Under the pieces are notes generated by a model. It saw only the letters and a program-made list of their open reading frames with translations. It did not search any database and had not been told where the DNA came from. Below, in pieces: positions 17,879-27,121 of a stretch of DNA of 64,000 nt (the stretch's first letter is position 1; every line of letters begins with the position of its first letter). The DNA comes from Chloroherpetonaceae bacterium (GTDB lineage: Bacteria > Bacteroidota > Chlorobiia > Chlorobiales > Chloroherpetonaceae), in NCBI GenBank assembly GCA_028277445.1, contig JANQGG010000055.1:20818-84817 (forward strand), written 5' to 3'. The position numbers were made by a program, and so were the translations under genes.

Positions 17879-18123
17879 AAAACTATCGATGCAAAAATAA
17901 TTTTTTCCTAATTACACGTTGATCTTTGAAAAAAAATCATTAAAAAACGAGCCTTACTGCCAAATTTTGCAATATTTTAACCTAAATCAGGTCATAAGGC
18001 ATTGAAATTAATTAAAACTTTTATTTACATTAGAAATAAAGTTTTTTTAGGATTTATCATTTTTTTTACTTGTCAATAACGTGTTCATGATTTTATGACA
18101 TTGAGCTAAAGGTTAACCCAAAT

Positions 18124-19020
18124 ATGTTGGATACGCAACAAAAAAACACATCTAACCTCGAAAACATATCCTCCTCTTTATCCTCTCTTAGAAAAGAAAA
18201 GAATATTACTGTTGATTTTATTAGCCGGCAGACCCGGATTAAACCGGAGTATTTGTTAAAGCTTGAGCAAAATGATTTCAAGTTCCTTCCCGCGCCTTAT
18301 GTTTATGCGATGTTAAAAGTCTATGGTAAGTATCTTGAAGTGGATCAAAAAATCATTTCCAATTGCAGGGAGGAATTGGAAATTCTTACCGATGATGCGC
18401 TTCACGACTTTGTTCAATCAAATCAAGCTGAAAACGGCCATTTCAACTTCGATTTAAGTCACATTTCCTTTAAACATTGGAAAATTTATGGCGGTGTAGC
18501 ATTTGGGCTGATCTTTTTAGTAGCGCTTATTCTTTTTGTTTTCAGAGGCTCATCTGATGGACCTTCCATTGTCGTAAAATCCTCGCCGGGCTCAGCTTCA
18601 ACAAATGTTGTCATTCAAAGCCCCGCACTACCTGATAAACCAAATCCATCACTTGCCAAATCAAAATCACCAGAACCGCCAAAATCCGAAAAAAAAGCAA
18701 CCCAATCTCAAATCAACGAATCAAAGATTATAGCAGCTTCAGTTGCTTCACCATCCATCCCTGCCAACAGCGAATTATCGCCTTCAAAACGTTTGACGAT
18801 CAAAGCCTTATCCGATACCAGTTGGATTAAAGTTATATCGGGTGATGGCACAATCAGCGCTGAAGCATTACTGTTGCCCAACCAACAACGTAACTATGAT
18901 GCCAAAGGCGGTTATGATCTTACCATTGGCCGCTCGCAGGCTGTTCGTATTACTTTGGATGGTAAGCCGATATCTAAACCCCGCCCCAATGGCTGGATCA
19001 AATTTTCTGTTGGCAAATAA
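18124..19020 (+). CDS. RodZ-like HTH membrane protein (DUF4115)
   Basis: 298 residues. An N-terminal Xre-type helix-turn-helix domain (about 18-90: LSSLRKEKNITVDFISRQTRIKPEYLLKLEQNDF and YVYAMLKVYGKYLEVD) is followed by one membrane helix (about 121-142, GVAFGLIFLVALILFVF). Next comes a proline/serine/lysine-rich periplasmic linker (150-222) and a C-terminal beta domain (about 223-298) of the DUF4115 type found in RodZ. RodZ links MreB to the elongasome and sets rod shape. Length and order match. No mre gene is in the window, so the link is by domain architecture only. Confidence 0.82.
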   Translation: MLDTQQKNTSNLENISSSLSSLRKEKNITVDFISRQTRIKPEYLLKLEQNDFKFLPAPYVYAMLKVYGKYLEVDQKIISNCREELEILTDDALHDFVQSNQAENGHFNFDLSHISFKHWKIYGGVAFGLIFLVALILFVFRGSSDGPSIVVKSSPGSASTNVVIQSPALPDKPNPSLAKSKSPEPPKSEKKATQSQINESKIIAASVASPSIPANSELSPSKRLTIKALSDTSWIKVISGDGTISAEALLLPNQQRNYDAKGGYDLTIGRSQAVRITLDGKPISKPRPNGWIKFSVGK

Positions 19021-19403
19021 TCGTTGAAAAAAGCTTCCCTTTGATTGTTTCTTCATAAGTCTTTGTATTTTCGCTCTCAGCCCATATTCATTAATTAGTT
19101 GCAAATGATGGAAACGCTAATAAAACATAATGGCTTCCTATTACAGTCACCCTGAACTGGTTTAAGGGTCTAAAAACAATGTTCTCAGGCAAGACAACGG
19201 GTAAAAAAGATACAGTGATATAATAGATTCCGAAACAAGTTCGGAATGACCTTATATGGATGATTTTATTATGTCATTAACTTATTTTATTTGGCCTGTC
19301 CAAATAATTAGTTCAGCATGGCTTTCTGTTTAACACGTCATTACCTGTTCGTTTATTTTTAAATATTTAAACTTGCAAATGTCACTATAAGTCTTAGTAT
19401 TTC
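19021..19403. repeat. Gene-free region with repeat cluster C
   Basis: It contains a diverged hairpin around 19143-19170 (CACCCTGAACTGG...AAGGGTCT), an inverted copy of the 25-base hairpin (19225-19249), and tail strings (ATTACCTGTTCGTTTATTTTT) that also occur near 63650. The 24-base palindrome is absent here. No promoter is placed with confidence for the ABC-F gene downstream. Confidence 0.65.
19225..19249 (-). repeat. 25-base hairpin repeat, copy b
   Basis: Reverse complement of the copies at 12003 and 63332, with no differences over the 25 bases: arms ATTCCGAA/TTCGGAAT around CTTGT. Confidence 0.8.
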
Positions 19404-21341
19404 ATGTTAGAAGCCAGAAACTTTTCGCTTTCGGTTGGCACCAAAGATTTATTGATAAACACATCGTTTCGGATTGGCGACAAAGATCGCATCGGATTGG
19501 TTGGATTAAATGGAACCGGAAAATCAACCTTGCTTAAGGTTATCAGCGACCAACAGACAACCCACACTTACAGCATTAGTGGCGAGATATTAAAATCATC
19601 CGGCACCACACTAGGGTATTTGCCTCAGGAGATTTCGTTCGAAGATGATCTTGAAAAAACATCGTTGCATTATACCTTGCAAGCCAATTCAACATTGTAC
19701 GAGTTATCGGAGTTGATTGATCAAATGGAAGCAGAACTGGCTTCCCCTGAGCATGACCACGAAAGCGAGGCTTATCATCAGCTCATTCATGATTTTTCAG
19801 AAGCCACTCATAAATTTGAACGCTTGGGCGGATACCGTATGCAATCGGATTCTGAAAAAGTGCTTTCCGGGCTGGGTTTTTCCGAAGCGGATTTTCACAA
19901 GAAAGTCAAAGCATTTTCGGGAGGATGGCAAATGCGTTTGTTGATCGCAAAATTGCTGTTGCAGAATCCAACCCTTTTGCTTTTAGATGAGCCGACAAAC
20001 CACCTTGATATAGATTCCTTGCGTTGGCTGGAAAATTATTTGCTGAATTATGAACACAGCGTTGTCATCGTTTCGCATGATCGGTTTTTTTTGGATAAGC
20101 TCACCACAAAAACTTTTGAGATCGGTTTCAAACGAATTCACGAATACAAAGGCAACTATAGCTTTTATGAATCGGCAAAAGTTGAACGTTACGAACAATC
20201 GATGGCGAAGTATAAAAACGATTTGAAAAAAATCCAGCATTTGGAGTCGTTTGTTGAACGCTTTCGCTATAAAGCCACAAAAGCCAGGCAGGCTCAGAGT
20301 CGGCTTCGGGAAATGCAAAAACTTCAAGCCGAGCTCGAAACGCCCGAACAAGACTTATCCCAAATATCATTCCGTTTTCCCAAAGCCTTGCCATCGGGTA
20401 AAGTGGTCTTAAATCTTGAAAGGATTTCAAAATCGTATCCTTTGGCAAATGGATCCCAAAAAACGGTCTTTCAGGATGTTAATTTGGAAGTCATGCGAGG
20501 CGAACGAATCGCCATTGTCGGCTCAAATGGCGCCGGTAAAACCACACTGTGTAAAATTCTTTCAGGCCAAACCGAATTCGATGGCCGGTTCACCCTGGGT
20601 CATAATGTGGAACTAAGCTATTACTCTCAGCACCAAACCGAAAATTTAGCCGGAGAAAAAACCATCCTTAAAGAAATGATGGATGCTGCACCAGATTCGG
20701 AACGCCGTCAAAGGGTTCGGGATATTTTGGGATGTTTCCTGTTTAGCGGCGATAGCGTTGAAAAGCGAATTTCGGTATTATCCGGCGGTGAAAAGTCCAG
20801 AGTGGCATTAGCAAAAATCCTGCTTCAATCGTCAAATTTGCTCATCCTAGATGAGCCGACCAACCATTTGGATATGCGCTCAAAAGACATGCTGATTGAA
20901 GCTTTGGAAAATTATAACGGTACATTAATCATTGTCAGTCACGATAGGTACTTCCTTGATAGTTTGGTCGATAAAGTCATTGAAATCAAAGACGGCTTGC
21001 TGAACATTTATCAAACGCCTTACGCCGACTATTTGCACAAAAAGGAAAAGCAGCTTTCTTTAGAAAGCGCCAAACAACAACCCCAGGCGCAAAAAAAAGT
21101 AACCAAGCCCACCAATTCAACCAAAGCCAAAACCGCTATAAAGAACAACGACAAAAAATTGGCGTTGCTTGAAAAACGAATTCAAGAGCTTGAAGACGAA
21201 AAAAAGGAGCTGGAGAATACCATTAGCGCATCTGATTTTTACCAAAGTCACTCCGATCCACAAAAAACACTGCAACGCTATCAACACGTATCGGATGAGC
21301 TAAACAAGTTGTATGAAAATTGGGAAACAATGGTTTCTTAA
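19404..21341 (+). CDS. ABC-F family ATPase (Uup/YdiF-like)
   Basis: Soluble tandem ABC ATPase acting on ribosomes (translation factor class), not a transporter. 645 residues: first domain with Walker [10 protein letters not shown] (about 34-42), signature FSGGWQMR and [11 protein letters not shown]. An interdomain linker of charged helices (about 245-310, [14 protein letters not shown]) corresponds to the P-site tRNA interaction motif. The second domain has [17 protein letters not shown] and [13 protein letters not shown]-terminal lysine-rich linker and coiled coil (about 555-640) is the Uup-type nucleic-acid-binding tail. Complete. The next small gene begins after the stop. Confidence 0.93.
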   Translation: MLEARNFSLSVGTKDLLINTSFRIGDKDRIGLVGLNGTGKSTLLKVISDQQTTHTYSISGEILKSSGTTLGYLPQEISFEDDLEKTSLHYTLQANSTLYELSELIDQMEAELASPEHDHESEAYHQLIHDFSEATHKFERLGGYRMQSDSEKVLSGLGFSEADFHKKVKAFSGGWQMRLLIAKLLLQNPTLLLLDEPTNHLDIDSLRWLENYLLNYEHSVVIVSHDRFFLDKLTTKTFEIGFKRIHEYKGNYSFYESAKVERYEQSMAKYKNDLKKIQHLESFVERFRYKATKARQAQSRLREMQKLQAELETPEQDLSQISFRFPKALPSGKVVLNLERISKSYPLANGSQKTVFQDVNLEVMRGERIAIVGSNGAGKTTLCKILSGQTEFDGRFTLGHNVELSYYSQHQTENLAGEKTILKEMMDAAPDSERRQRVRDILGCFLFSGDSVEKRISVLSGGEKSRVALAKILLQSSNLLILDEPTNHLDMRSKDMLIEALENYNGTLIIVSHDRYFLDSLVDKVIEIKDGLLNIYQTPYADYLHKKEKQLSLESAKQQPQAQKKVTKPTNSTKAKTAIKNNDKKLALLEKRIQELEDEKKELENTISASDFYQSHSDPQKTLQRYQHVSDELNKLYENWETMVS

Positions 21342-21396
21342 GAATAAAACCCTAAATTGTGGTTGGAATCATTTCTGCCCTAATCCAACACAAGTT

Positions 21397-21741
21397 ATGA
21401 CTGAACGCGATAACACCAGGCTTCAAAAAGAAATCCAGCAAGACAAGCTTGCCCTAAAAATTAATTCATTTAAGAAAGTAGCCTTTTTGGTATTGTTTGT
21501 AACAAGCGTTTTGATCACCATTTTAACCGCTATTTTTTGGGAATTTTTTCTTGAACAACTCCCGGAATACCTCATAGCCGGCCCTTTACTGCTAATCATT
21601 TCAGCCATTTTATCCATTATTGGATACAGGCTGTCGCGTCGAAAATTCAAAGCAATATCCCATCGAATCAAACGAAAAAAACACATGTTATCTAAAAATG
21701 ATGAAACCGATGTGCTTTTTGAAAACGTTTTTAAAAAATAA
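21397..21741 (+). CDS. Small two-helix membrane protein
   Basis: About 114 residues from ATG 21397. The same frame is open back to 21313, inside the end of the ABC-F gene, but that extension looks like shadow sequence. It has a charged N-terminus, a first membrane helix (about 28-48, VAFLVLFVTSVLITILTAIFW), a second helix (about 57-77, YLIAGPLLLIISAILSIIGY), then a basic tail (RLSRRKFKAISHRIKRKKH). Unknown family; probably co-transcribed with the ABC-F gene (55 bases after its stop). Confidence 0.6.
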   Translation: MTERDNTRLQKEIQQDKLALKINSFKKVAFLVLFVTSVLITILTAIFWEFFLEQLPEYLIAGPLLLIISAILSIIGYRLSRRKFKAISHRIKRKKHMLSKNDETDVLFENVFKK

Positions 21742-21919
21742 TCTTTGAGGGTTTGATTTTCAGAATAGTGGCAACTGATTATTTAGATAAAACTTACCAA
21801 ATTGAAGCTTTGAATTAGGAATTTTTCTGTGGCATAGATAAGTTAACTTTTAGAATTAATCTCACTAAAATTCATCAAAAATGATATTGTCATTTTAGAT
21901 ACAAAACTTGACATTTACC

Positions 21920-22777
21920 ATGCCATATGACGCACTTGGTGCAGGGAATGAAGGTGGTAGGGTTGATTTACATATTCATACGACCTGTTCAGATGGCGTG
22001 CTTTCACCTAAAGATATTGTTTTAAAGGCTAAATCTGCCGGCTTACAAGCCATTAGTATTACGGATCATGATACGATTAAAGCTATAGACATTGCTAAAG
22101 ATGAAGCCGACTCAGTGGGATTGGAGCTTGTTTCCGGCGTAGAAATGAGCGCCACCTATGATGACGTTGATGTTCACATTCTTGGTTATTTCATAAATAC
22201 CAAAGATGCACCCTTAAACGAGTATTTGGACAGATGTAAAATTTTCCGTTTAAAACGTGCTGAAAAAATGGTTCATAATCTCTCTAAAATGGGTGTCAAT
22301 ATTAATGTGGATCAAATTCTTGTGAAAGCGCAAAACGGATCGGTTGGTCGTCCGCATATTGCTGCCGTTCTTCAAGAACGTGGCTATGTAAAAACCTACA
22401 GTGAAGCCTTTGGAAAATATCTGGGCGCACACAGTCCGGCTTATGTAAAAAGTATTGAAACACCGCCTGCTGAAGTTATTGAAATGATATCCAATGCCGG
22501 TGGCTTATCTTTTTTAGCGCATCCGGGACGTTCTATTCCCGATGATATGCTCCGCTATTTGATTGATCTGGGTTTAGACGGTATTGAAATTATTCATCCT
22601 TCTCATGATGAGTATCAAGTGCAGTATTACAAAGAAATCGCTAACGAATACTTTTTATTGTTTTCAGGTGGATCAGACTATCATGGGGCTCGACAGCAAG
22701 ATGAAGTTAATTTCGGTCAGGTGACCATTCAATACAGTTGGCTTGAGAAAATTAAAGTTCGGCTTTGTATTGCTTAG
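21920..22777 (+). CDS. PHP-domain phosphoesterase (TrpH/RNase AM-like)
   Basis: Metal-dependent phosphoesterase. Members of this family hydrolyse 3',5'-nucleoside bisphosphates and trim RNA 5' ends. The four PHP motifs are visible: DLHIHTTCSDG, SITDHDT, the central GVEMSATYDDVDVHILGYF, and the late FLAHPGR and FSGGSDYHG segments that supply the remaining histidine/aspartate ligands. About 285 residues, normal for the family. I favour ATG 21920; a TTG four codons earlier is possible. A hairpin (22829-22864) follows the gene. Confidence 0.88.
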   Translation: MPYDALGAGNEGGRVDLHIHTTCSDGVLSPKDIVLKAKSAGLQAISITDHDTIKAIDIAKDEADSVGLELVSGVEMSATYDDVDVHILGYFINTKDAPLNEYLDRCKIFRLKRAEKMVHNLSKMGVNINVDQILVKAQNGSVGRPHIAAVLQERGYVKTYSEAFGKYLGAHSPAYVKSIETPPAEVIEMISNAGGLSFLAHPGRSIPDDMLRYLIDLGLDGIEIIHPSHDEYQVQYYKEIANEYFLLFSGGSDYHGARQQDEVNFGQVTIQYSWLEKIKVRLCIA

Positions 22778-22828
22778 TCTAGCCATATCATTAATTCCCC
22801 GACTTTACCATTTCAGGACGTTTTATTG

Positions 22829-22864
22829 TTTTAGGGAGATTTATGGAACGCATCTCCCTTAAAA
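22829..22864. terminator. Hairpin between PHP gene and mla operon
   Basis: TTTTAGGGAGAT and ATCTCCCTTAAAA form a stem with an 11-base loop. There is no clear T-run on the plus strand, so it may be a weak terminator or a leader structure for mlaE. Confidence 0.4.
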
Positions 22865-22961
22865 CAAATCATTGTTAATTTAATCACATATTTATACCCC
22901 CATTAATGATTTGAAGAAAAATTCATTATCTTAGGGGCTTACGATTTAGTATTATAATACC

Positions 22962-23759
22962 ATGTGGAAAATTGCTCAAGCTTATTCTGAACATTTAAAC
23001 TGGAAGTTTAAATCGTTCATCTTCACAATGCAGGAATTTTTGCTATTTTCCCTGCGAAGCATAAGCTCCTTTACCTCAATCAAGCGTTATTGGCGAGATA
23101 TACTTAATCAGATGTTTATTTCGGGTACGGAATCCATCCCGATTATACTGGTTAGTTCAATTTCGATTGGGTCATTACTTGTCATTGAGGTTGGTAATCA
23201 ATTGGAAGAATTTGGTGCAAAGACCATGACCGGTCGCACAACAGCGCTTTCTGTAATCCGTGAACTGGGCCCGATGCTCACTGGGTTAATGCTTTCAGCA
23301 CGAGTGGGCGCGAGGAATGGCTCAGAACTTGGCGCGATGAAAATTTCAGAACAAATCGATGCCTTGCGCGCATTTGGTACAGATCCGATCGCTAAACTTG
23401 TGATGCCGCGTTTGGTTGCAGCGCTCATCATGTTTACCCCGCTAACTGCGCTTTCCGATTTTGCGGGATTGATGAGCGGCGCTTTTGTGGCAGAATATTA
23501 TCATCATCTCGACCCCGGTATTTACTGGAATGGGGTGCTTGACTTGTTAATTTGGAAAGACTTTGTGGTCGGTTTTCTTAAACCACCTGTTTTTGCCGTT
23601 CTTATTACACTGATCAGTTGTTTCAATGGATTTTCTGCAACCGGCGGCACTTCAGGCGTCGGAAGCTCTACAATTAAAGGAATCGTTGTTTCTTCAGGTA
23701 TGGTACTTATAGCTAATTTTTATGTATCCAAATTGGTTCTTGAGAATATGAATAGATAG
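22962..23759 (+). CDS. mlaE: MlaE-family ABC permease (lipid transport)
   Basis: Inner-membrane permease of the Mla phospholipid transport system. The 265 residues carry the MlaE hallmarks: an amphipathic N-terminal helix, GTESIPIILVSSISIGSLLVIEVGNQL, TALSVIRELGPMLTGLMLSARVGARNGSELGAMKISEQIDALRAFG (the coupling segment), and several membrane helices. First gene of mlaE-mlaF-mlaD; the mlaF start lies 5 bases after its stop. Moves phospholipids between the inner membrane and the MCE protein, maintaining outer-membrane asymmetry. Confidence 0.94.
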   Translation: MWKIAQAYSEHLNWKFKSFIFTMQEFLLFSLRSISSFTSIKRYWRDILNQMFISGTESIPIILVSSISIGSLLVIEVGNQLEEFGAKTMTGRTTALSVIRELGPMLTGLMLSARVGARNGSELGAMKISEQIDALRAFGTDPIAKLVMPRLVAALIMFTPLTALSDFAGLMSGAFVAEYYHHLDPGIYWNGVLDLLIWKDFVVGFLKPPVFAVLITLISCFNGFSATGGTSGVGSSTIKGIVVSSGMVLIANFYVSKLVLENMNR

Positions 23760-23764
23760 TTTAG

Positions 23765-24499
23765 ATGATAGAATTGCGAGATGTATACCTCAATTACGGA
23801 TCACGAGAAATACTTAAAGGCGTTTCGCTAAAAGTCGAGGATAATTGCATCAAAGCAATCCTTGGACCAAGCGGCGTTGGCAAAAGTACAATTATTAAAC
23901 TCATGCTGGGTTTAATTCGTCCGACACATGGCGAAGTGTTTATTGATGGGATTGAAATCAGTAAAATGAGTGAAGTGGATTTATTTCCAATTCGCCAAAA
24001 AATGGGGATCGTTTTCCAGGGAAACGCATTGTTCGACTCGATGACCATAAGTGAAAATCTGAGCTTTTTCCTTCGTGAAAATTTAAAATTATCCGAGCCT
24101 GAAATTCAACAACGCATTCAAGATCAAATTGAATTTGCAGGCTTAGAGGGTTATGAAAATGCGTTGCCTGAAAATCTCAGTGGCGGTATGAAAAAACGCG
24201 TGGCTGTAGGTCGGGCGCTGATCTTTAATCCGAGCATGGTTCTTTTTGATGAGCCTACCGCCGGGCTTGATCCCGTTAGTTCAAAACGCATATTGGAATT
24301 AATTACACGCTTGCAACGCGATAATGGTTTGGGCGCTGTTATTGTTACACATATCATCGATGATGTTTTTGCCGTAGCAAATAATGTGGCCGTCCTTTAT
24401 CAGGGAAAAATTATATTCGACGATAAACCTGGTAACCTCCAACTTTCCAATCATCCGTTTATCTCATCATTTATGTCTAGCGACGAAGTAGAATTATAG
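23765..24499 (+). CDS. mlaF: MlaF-family ABC ATPase
   Basis: ATPase partner of MlaE. 244 residues with Walker A GPSGVGKST (about 36-44), Q-loop VFQGNALFDSMTISENL, signature LSGGMKKRVAVGRAL, Walker B MVLFDEPTAGLDP, and the switch histidine in VTHIIDD. All catalytic parts are intact. Sits between mlaE and mlaD in one operon. Confidence 0.95.
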   Translation: MIELRDVYLNYGSREILKGVSLKVEDNCIKAILGPSGVGKSTIIKLMLGLIRPTHGEVFIDGIEISKMSEVDLFPIRQKMGIVFQGNALFDSMTISENLSFFLRENLKLSEPEIQQRIQDQIEFAGLEGYENALPENLSGGMKKRVAVGRALIFNPSMVLFDEPTAGLDPVSSKRILELITRLQRDNGLGAVIVTHIIDDVFAVANNVAVLYQGKIIFDDKPGNLQLSNHPFISSFMSSDEVEL

Positions 24500-24538
24500 G
24501 ACCAAATAATAGCCAAAGAAAATTTCTTAAACATTAAC

Positions 24539-25477
24539 ATGGATAGTAAATCTCAAATATTTTGGAAGGATCTTAAAACCGGCTTACTCTTTGTTTTTGG
24601 TTTAGCCTTGTTTGCAATCCTGGCAGCAGTTATTGGAAAAAACACCAGTGTTCTAACCGGTGTTAAAGATGTTTATATTTTTGTTGAAGATGTCCAAAGC
24701 CTGGCTGAAAACAACTTTGTTGCAGTTGCCGGAAAAAAGGTCGGTACGGTTTCCACAATGACATTCACAACGCGTAACGATACGCCGGGTGTTGTTGTTA
24801 GGTTGAACATTAAGCAAGAATTTGCCGACCTGGTCACCAAAGACTCAAAAGCTATCATCAAATCCCTGGGTGTTCTTGGCGATAAATATGTTGATATCAC
24901 ACCCGGTCATGGTGAAATTGCCCAAAACGGCGACTTTATTGCCGTAGTCCACAAAGCCTCTATTGATCAGCTGAGTGATGTGGCAATGTCTACCCTTTCT
25001 AATCTAAATGAAACCCTTGAAAAAATTAACAAGGGTGAAGGCACTCTGGGCAAACTTGTCAATAGCGCCGAGCTTATTGATCGCATAACTCAAACGGCTA
25101 CAAATCTCGAAATTGCAACCGCACGGCTCTATCAAGGAAATGGGTTGATGGCAAAATTGATCTCCGACGATAAGCTTCCAAAAAAACTTGAAAGCCTTAT
25201 CGATAATCTTAACGCCATTTCCGTTGCGCTTAATTCAGGTGAAGGCACATTAGGAAAACTCTTAATGGACGATACGTTTTACAACAACTTAAACCATGTT
25301 TCCGTAAAAGCCGAGTCCTTGATCTCAAAGCTTGAAAATCCAAATGGTACGGTAGGAAAATTAACCAGCGATCCAGAGTTGTATAACAATCTAAACCGTA
25401 CCGTTTCGCGGTTGGATTCACTGATAACGGACATGAAACAAAACCCAAGCCGGTACGTTAAGCTGAGCATTTTCTAA
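24539..25477 (+). CDS. mlaD: MlaD/MCE-domain lipid-binding protein with GEGTLGKL repeats
   Basis: 312 residues: a short cytoplasmic start, one membrane anchor (about 14-36, GLLFVFGLALFAILAAVIG), and an MCE domain (about 40-130, including VYIFVEDVQSLAENNFVAVAGKKVGTV and LGVLGDKYVDITPG). A helical periplasmic tail follows in which a motif recurs about four times (GEGTLGKLVNSAELIDRI, GNGLMAKLISDDKL, GEGTLGKLLMDDTFYNNLN, PNGTVGKLTSDPELYNNLN). The tail repeats suggest a coiled helical tube extending the hexameric ring, as in other MCE proteins. Operon with mlaEF; 39-base gap. Confidence 0.92.
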   Translation: MDSKSQIFWKDLKTGLLFVFGLALFAILAAVIGKNTSVLTGVKDVYIFVEDVQSLAENNFVAVAGKKVGTVSTMTFTTRNDTPGVVVRLNIKQEFADLVTKDSKAIIKSLGVLGDKYVDITPGHGEIAQNGDFIAVVHKASIDQLSDVAMSTLSNLNETLEKINKGEGTLGKLVNSAELIDRITQTATNLEIATARLYQGNGLMAKLISDDKLPKKLESLIDNLNAISVALNSGEGTLGKLLMDDTFYNNLNHVSVKAESLISKLENPNGTVGKLTSDPELYNNLNRTVSRLDSLITDMKQNPSRYVKLSIF

Positions 25478-25502
25478 GACCTATTCAAAAAAGAACGGTG
25501 AT

Positions 25503-26663
25503 ATGGTAGCATTCAGGGTAATGATTTGCTGTACGGCAATGTTATGTTTTTTAAACTTAACATCTCTTGCCAAAACTACGCCTGAAACCTTTAAGCCGGT
25601 TGATACCTTAATAGAAAATGCCATTCTTGATCACGCATTCGCCTCGGCAAGCCTTGCCATTGTGAAAGATAGCGGCGTGATTTATCACAATGCCTATGGA
25701 AAATTCACCTACGATGAAAACGCAACCAAAACCTCACTAAATACGCTTTACGATGTAGCATCCTTGACCAAAGCCCTTGCCACCACGCTGAGTTTAATGA
25801 AACTTTATGAAAAAGGATTGTTCAAGCTTAGCGATCCTGTGAGCAAATACTTTCCATCTTTTTCCAAACACGAAAAATCCGGCATCACCATTCGCCAGTT
25901 GATGCTCCATCAATCCGGGTTGGTGCCATTTCGTGCCTATCGAACATTTTGCCAAACCAAAACGGATTTGCTTCAAGCCATTTTTGCGGATACTTGCATG
26001 ACTATACCTGGCACAAAAACCATTTACAGCGACTTGAATTTTATTTTGCTGGGGGAATTGGTTGATACACTTTCCGGTAAACCTTTAGATGTGTTTTTTT
26101 CGGATGAAATTGCCAAACCCCTGAACCTTAAAACGATCTTTTTCAACCCCGCTGATTCGGTTCTTAAGCGTATTGCACCTACCGAACACGATGAAACCTG
26201 GCCATTCAAACGCAAAAGGCCTTTGGTGCATGATCCTAACGCAGCGTTAATGGGAGGAGTTGCCGGGCATGCCGGACTGTTTTCCACATCCAGAGACATT
26301 GCAACGCTAATCATAATGCTCTTAAATGATGGGGCAATTGATGACAAGCTGTTCCTAAAGCCGGAAACAATTGCTTTATTTACGGCTCGCGATCCGAAAC
26401 TCAAAAAGAGAGCCCTGGGTTGGGATTTGAAATCGTATGGCGGAAAATCCTCTGCCGGTAAATACTTATCGCTTAAATCGTTTGGGCATTTAGGATTTAC
26501 AGGTACAAGCATTTGGATAGATACTCAGCGCCGGCTTGGGATTGTGTTTTTAACCAACCGGGTATATCCGAGTTCAACGAATAAAAAAATCAGGCGCATT
26601 CGCCGCGAGCTTCATTCTGCTATTATTGAATGCTTGGAAACCAACCCTAAGCCGACGCCCTAG
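25503..26663 (+). CDS. Serine hydrolase of the beta-lactamase/class C PBP-like family
   Basis: 386 residues with a signal peptide (about 1-23, ending TSLA). The catalytic S-x-x-K is SLTK at 87-90 (YDVASLTKALATT). The usual Y-x-N is seen as YSD (TIYSDLNFILLGELVD). The late H-x-G motif is GHLGFTGTS. This is the family of esterases, D-Ala-D-Ala peptidases and AmpC-like enzymes; the substrate cannot be fixed, though a peptidoglycan or ester role in the periplasm is likely. It follows mlaD by 26 bases and may belong to that operon. Confidence 0.82.
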   Translation: MVAFRVMICCTAMLCFLNLTSLAKTTPETFKPVDTLIENAILDHAFASASLAIVKDSGVIYHNAYGKFTYDENATKTSLNTLYDVASLTKALATTLSLMKLYEKGLFKLSDPVSKYFPSFSKHEKSGITIRQLMLHQSGLVPFRAYRTFCQTKTDLLQAIFADTCMTIPGTKTIYSDLNFILLGELVDTLSGKPLDVFFSDEIAKPLNLKTIFFNPADSVLKRIAPTEHDETWPFKRKRPLVHDPNAALMGGVAGHAGLFSTSRDIATLIIMLLNDGAIDDKLFLKPETIALFTARDPKLKKRALGWDLKSYGGKSSAGKYLSLKSFGHLGFTGTSIWIDTQRRLGIVFLTNRVYPSSTNKKIRRIRRELHSAIIECLETNPKPTP

Positions 26664-26667
26664 AAAA

Positions 26668-27102
26668 TCAAGGTTTATTGAGTTTCAATGTAAACCGGTT
26701 GATCTTTTCAGCGCGGATTTCTTCGGCGCTATTCCTCACAAAAACTGTGTAGTAAAGCGTATCAACCAGTTTGGATGTAAATATTGATAAGCTCGAAATC
26801 TCATTAAACGAAAATCCCACATTGGTATCTTCCAACACTTCTACCCTAAGCACACTGCCATTACCGGTTGAAAAATCTTTATCCAAATCCAGGATGGCCG
26901 TATAAGTCAGCGTTCCCGAAATATCATCCGGCTCTTGCCATACCAGATGCAAGCTATCGTCGGCGCTTTGATTGAGAACAACTTCCGAACTGTCTTCCGG
27001 TGAAAGCAGTTCCAACGAGTCGGAAAATTCACGAGGATCACTACTATCTGTGCCACATGCTGTAATCAAGAAAATCAAAAAAACAACGCACAATCGTTTC
27101 AT
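26668..27102 (-). CDS. Putative lipoprotein, fibronectin-like fold
   Basis: 144 residues with a lipoprotein signal (MKRLCVVFLIFLITACG, lipobox LITAC, lipidated cysteine at 16). The remainder reads as one beta-sandwich domain (SLELLSPEDSSEVVLNQ...LHLVWQEPDDISGTLTYTAILDLD ... TLYYTVFVRNSAEEIRA), the type of short exported Ig/Fn3-like domain. Tail to tail with the serine hydrolase (4-base gap), upstream of aroA on the same strand. Function unknown. Confidence 0.65.
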   Translation of the reverse strand: MKRLCVVFLIFLITACGTDSSDPREFSDSLELLSPEDSSEVVLNQSADDSLHLVWQEPDDISGTLTYTAILDLDKDFSTGNGSVLRVEVLEDTNVGFSFNEISSLSIFTSKLVDTLYYTVFVRNSAEEIRAEKINRFTLKLNKP

Positions 27103-27121
27103 AAGATGTTTGATTAACCGG

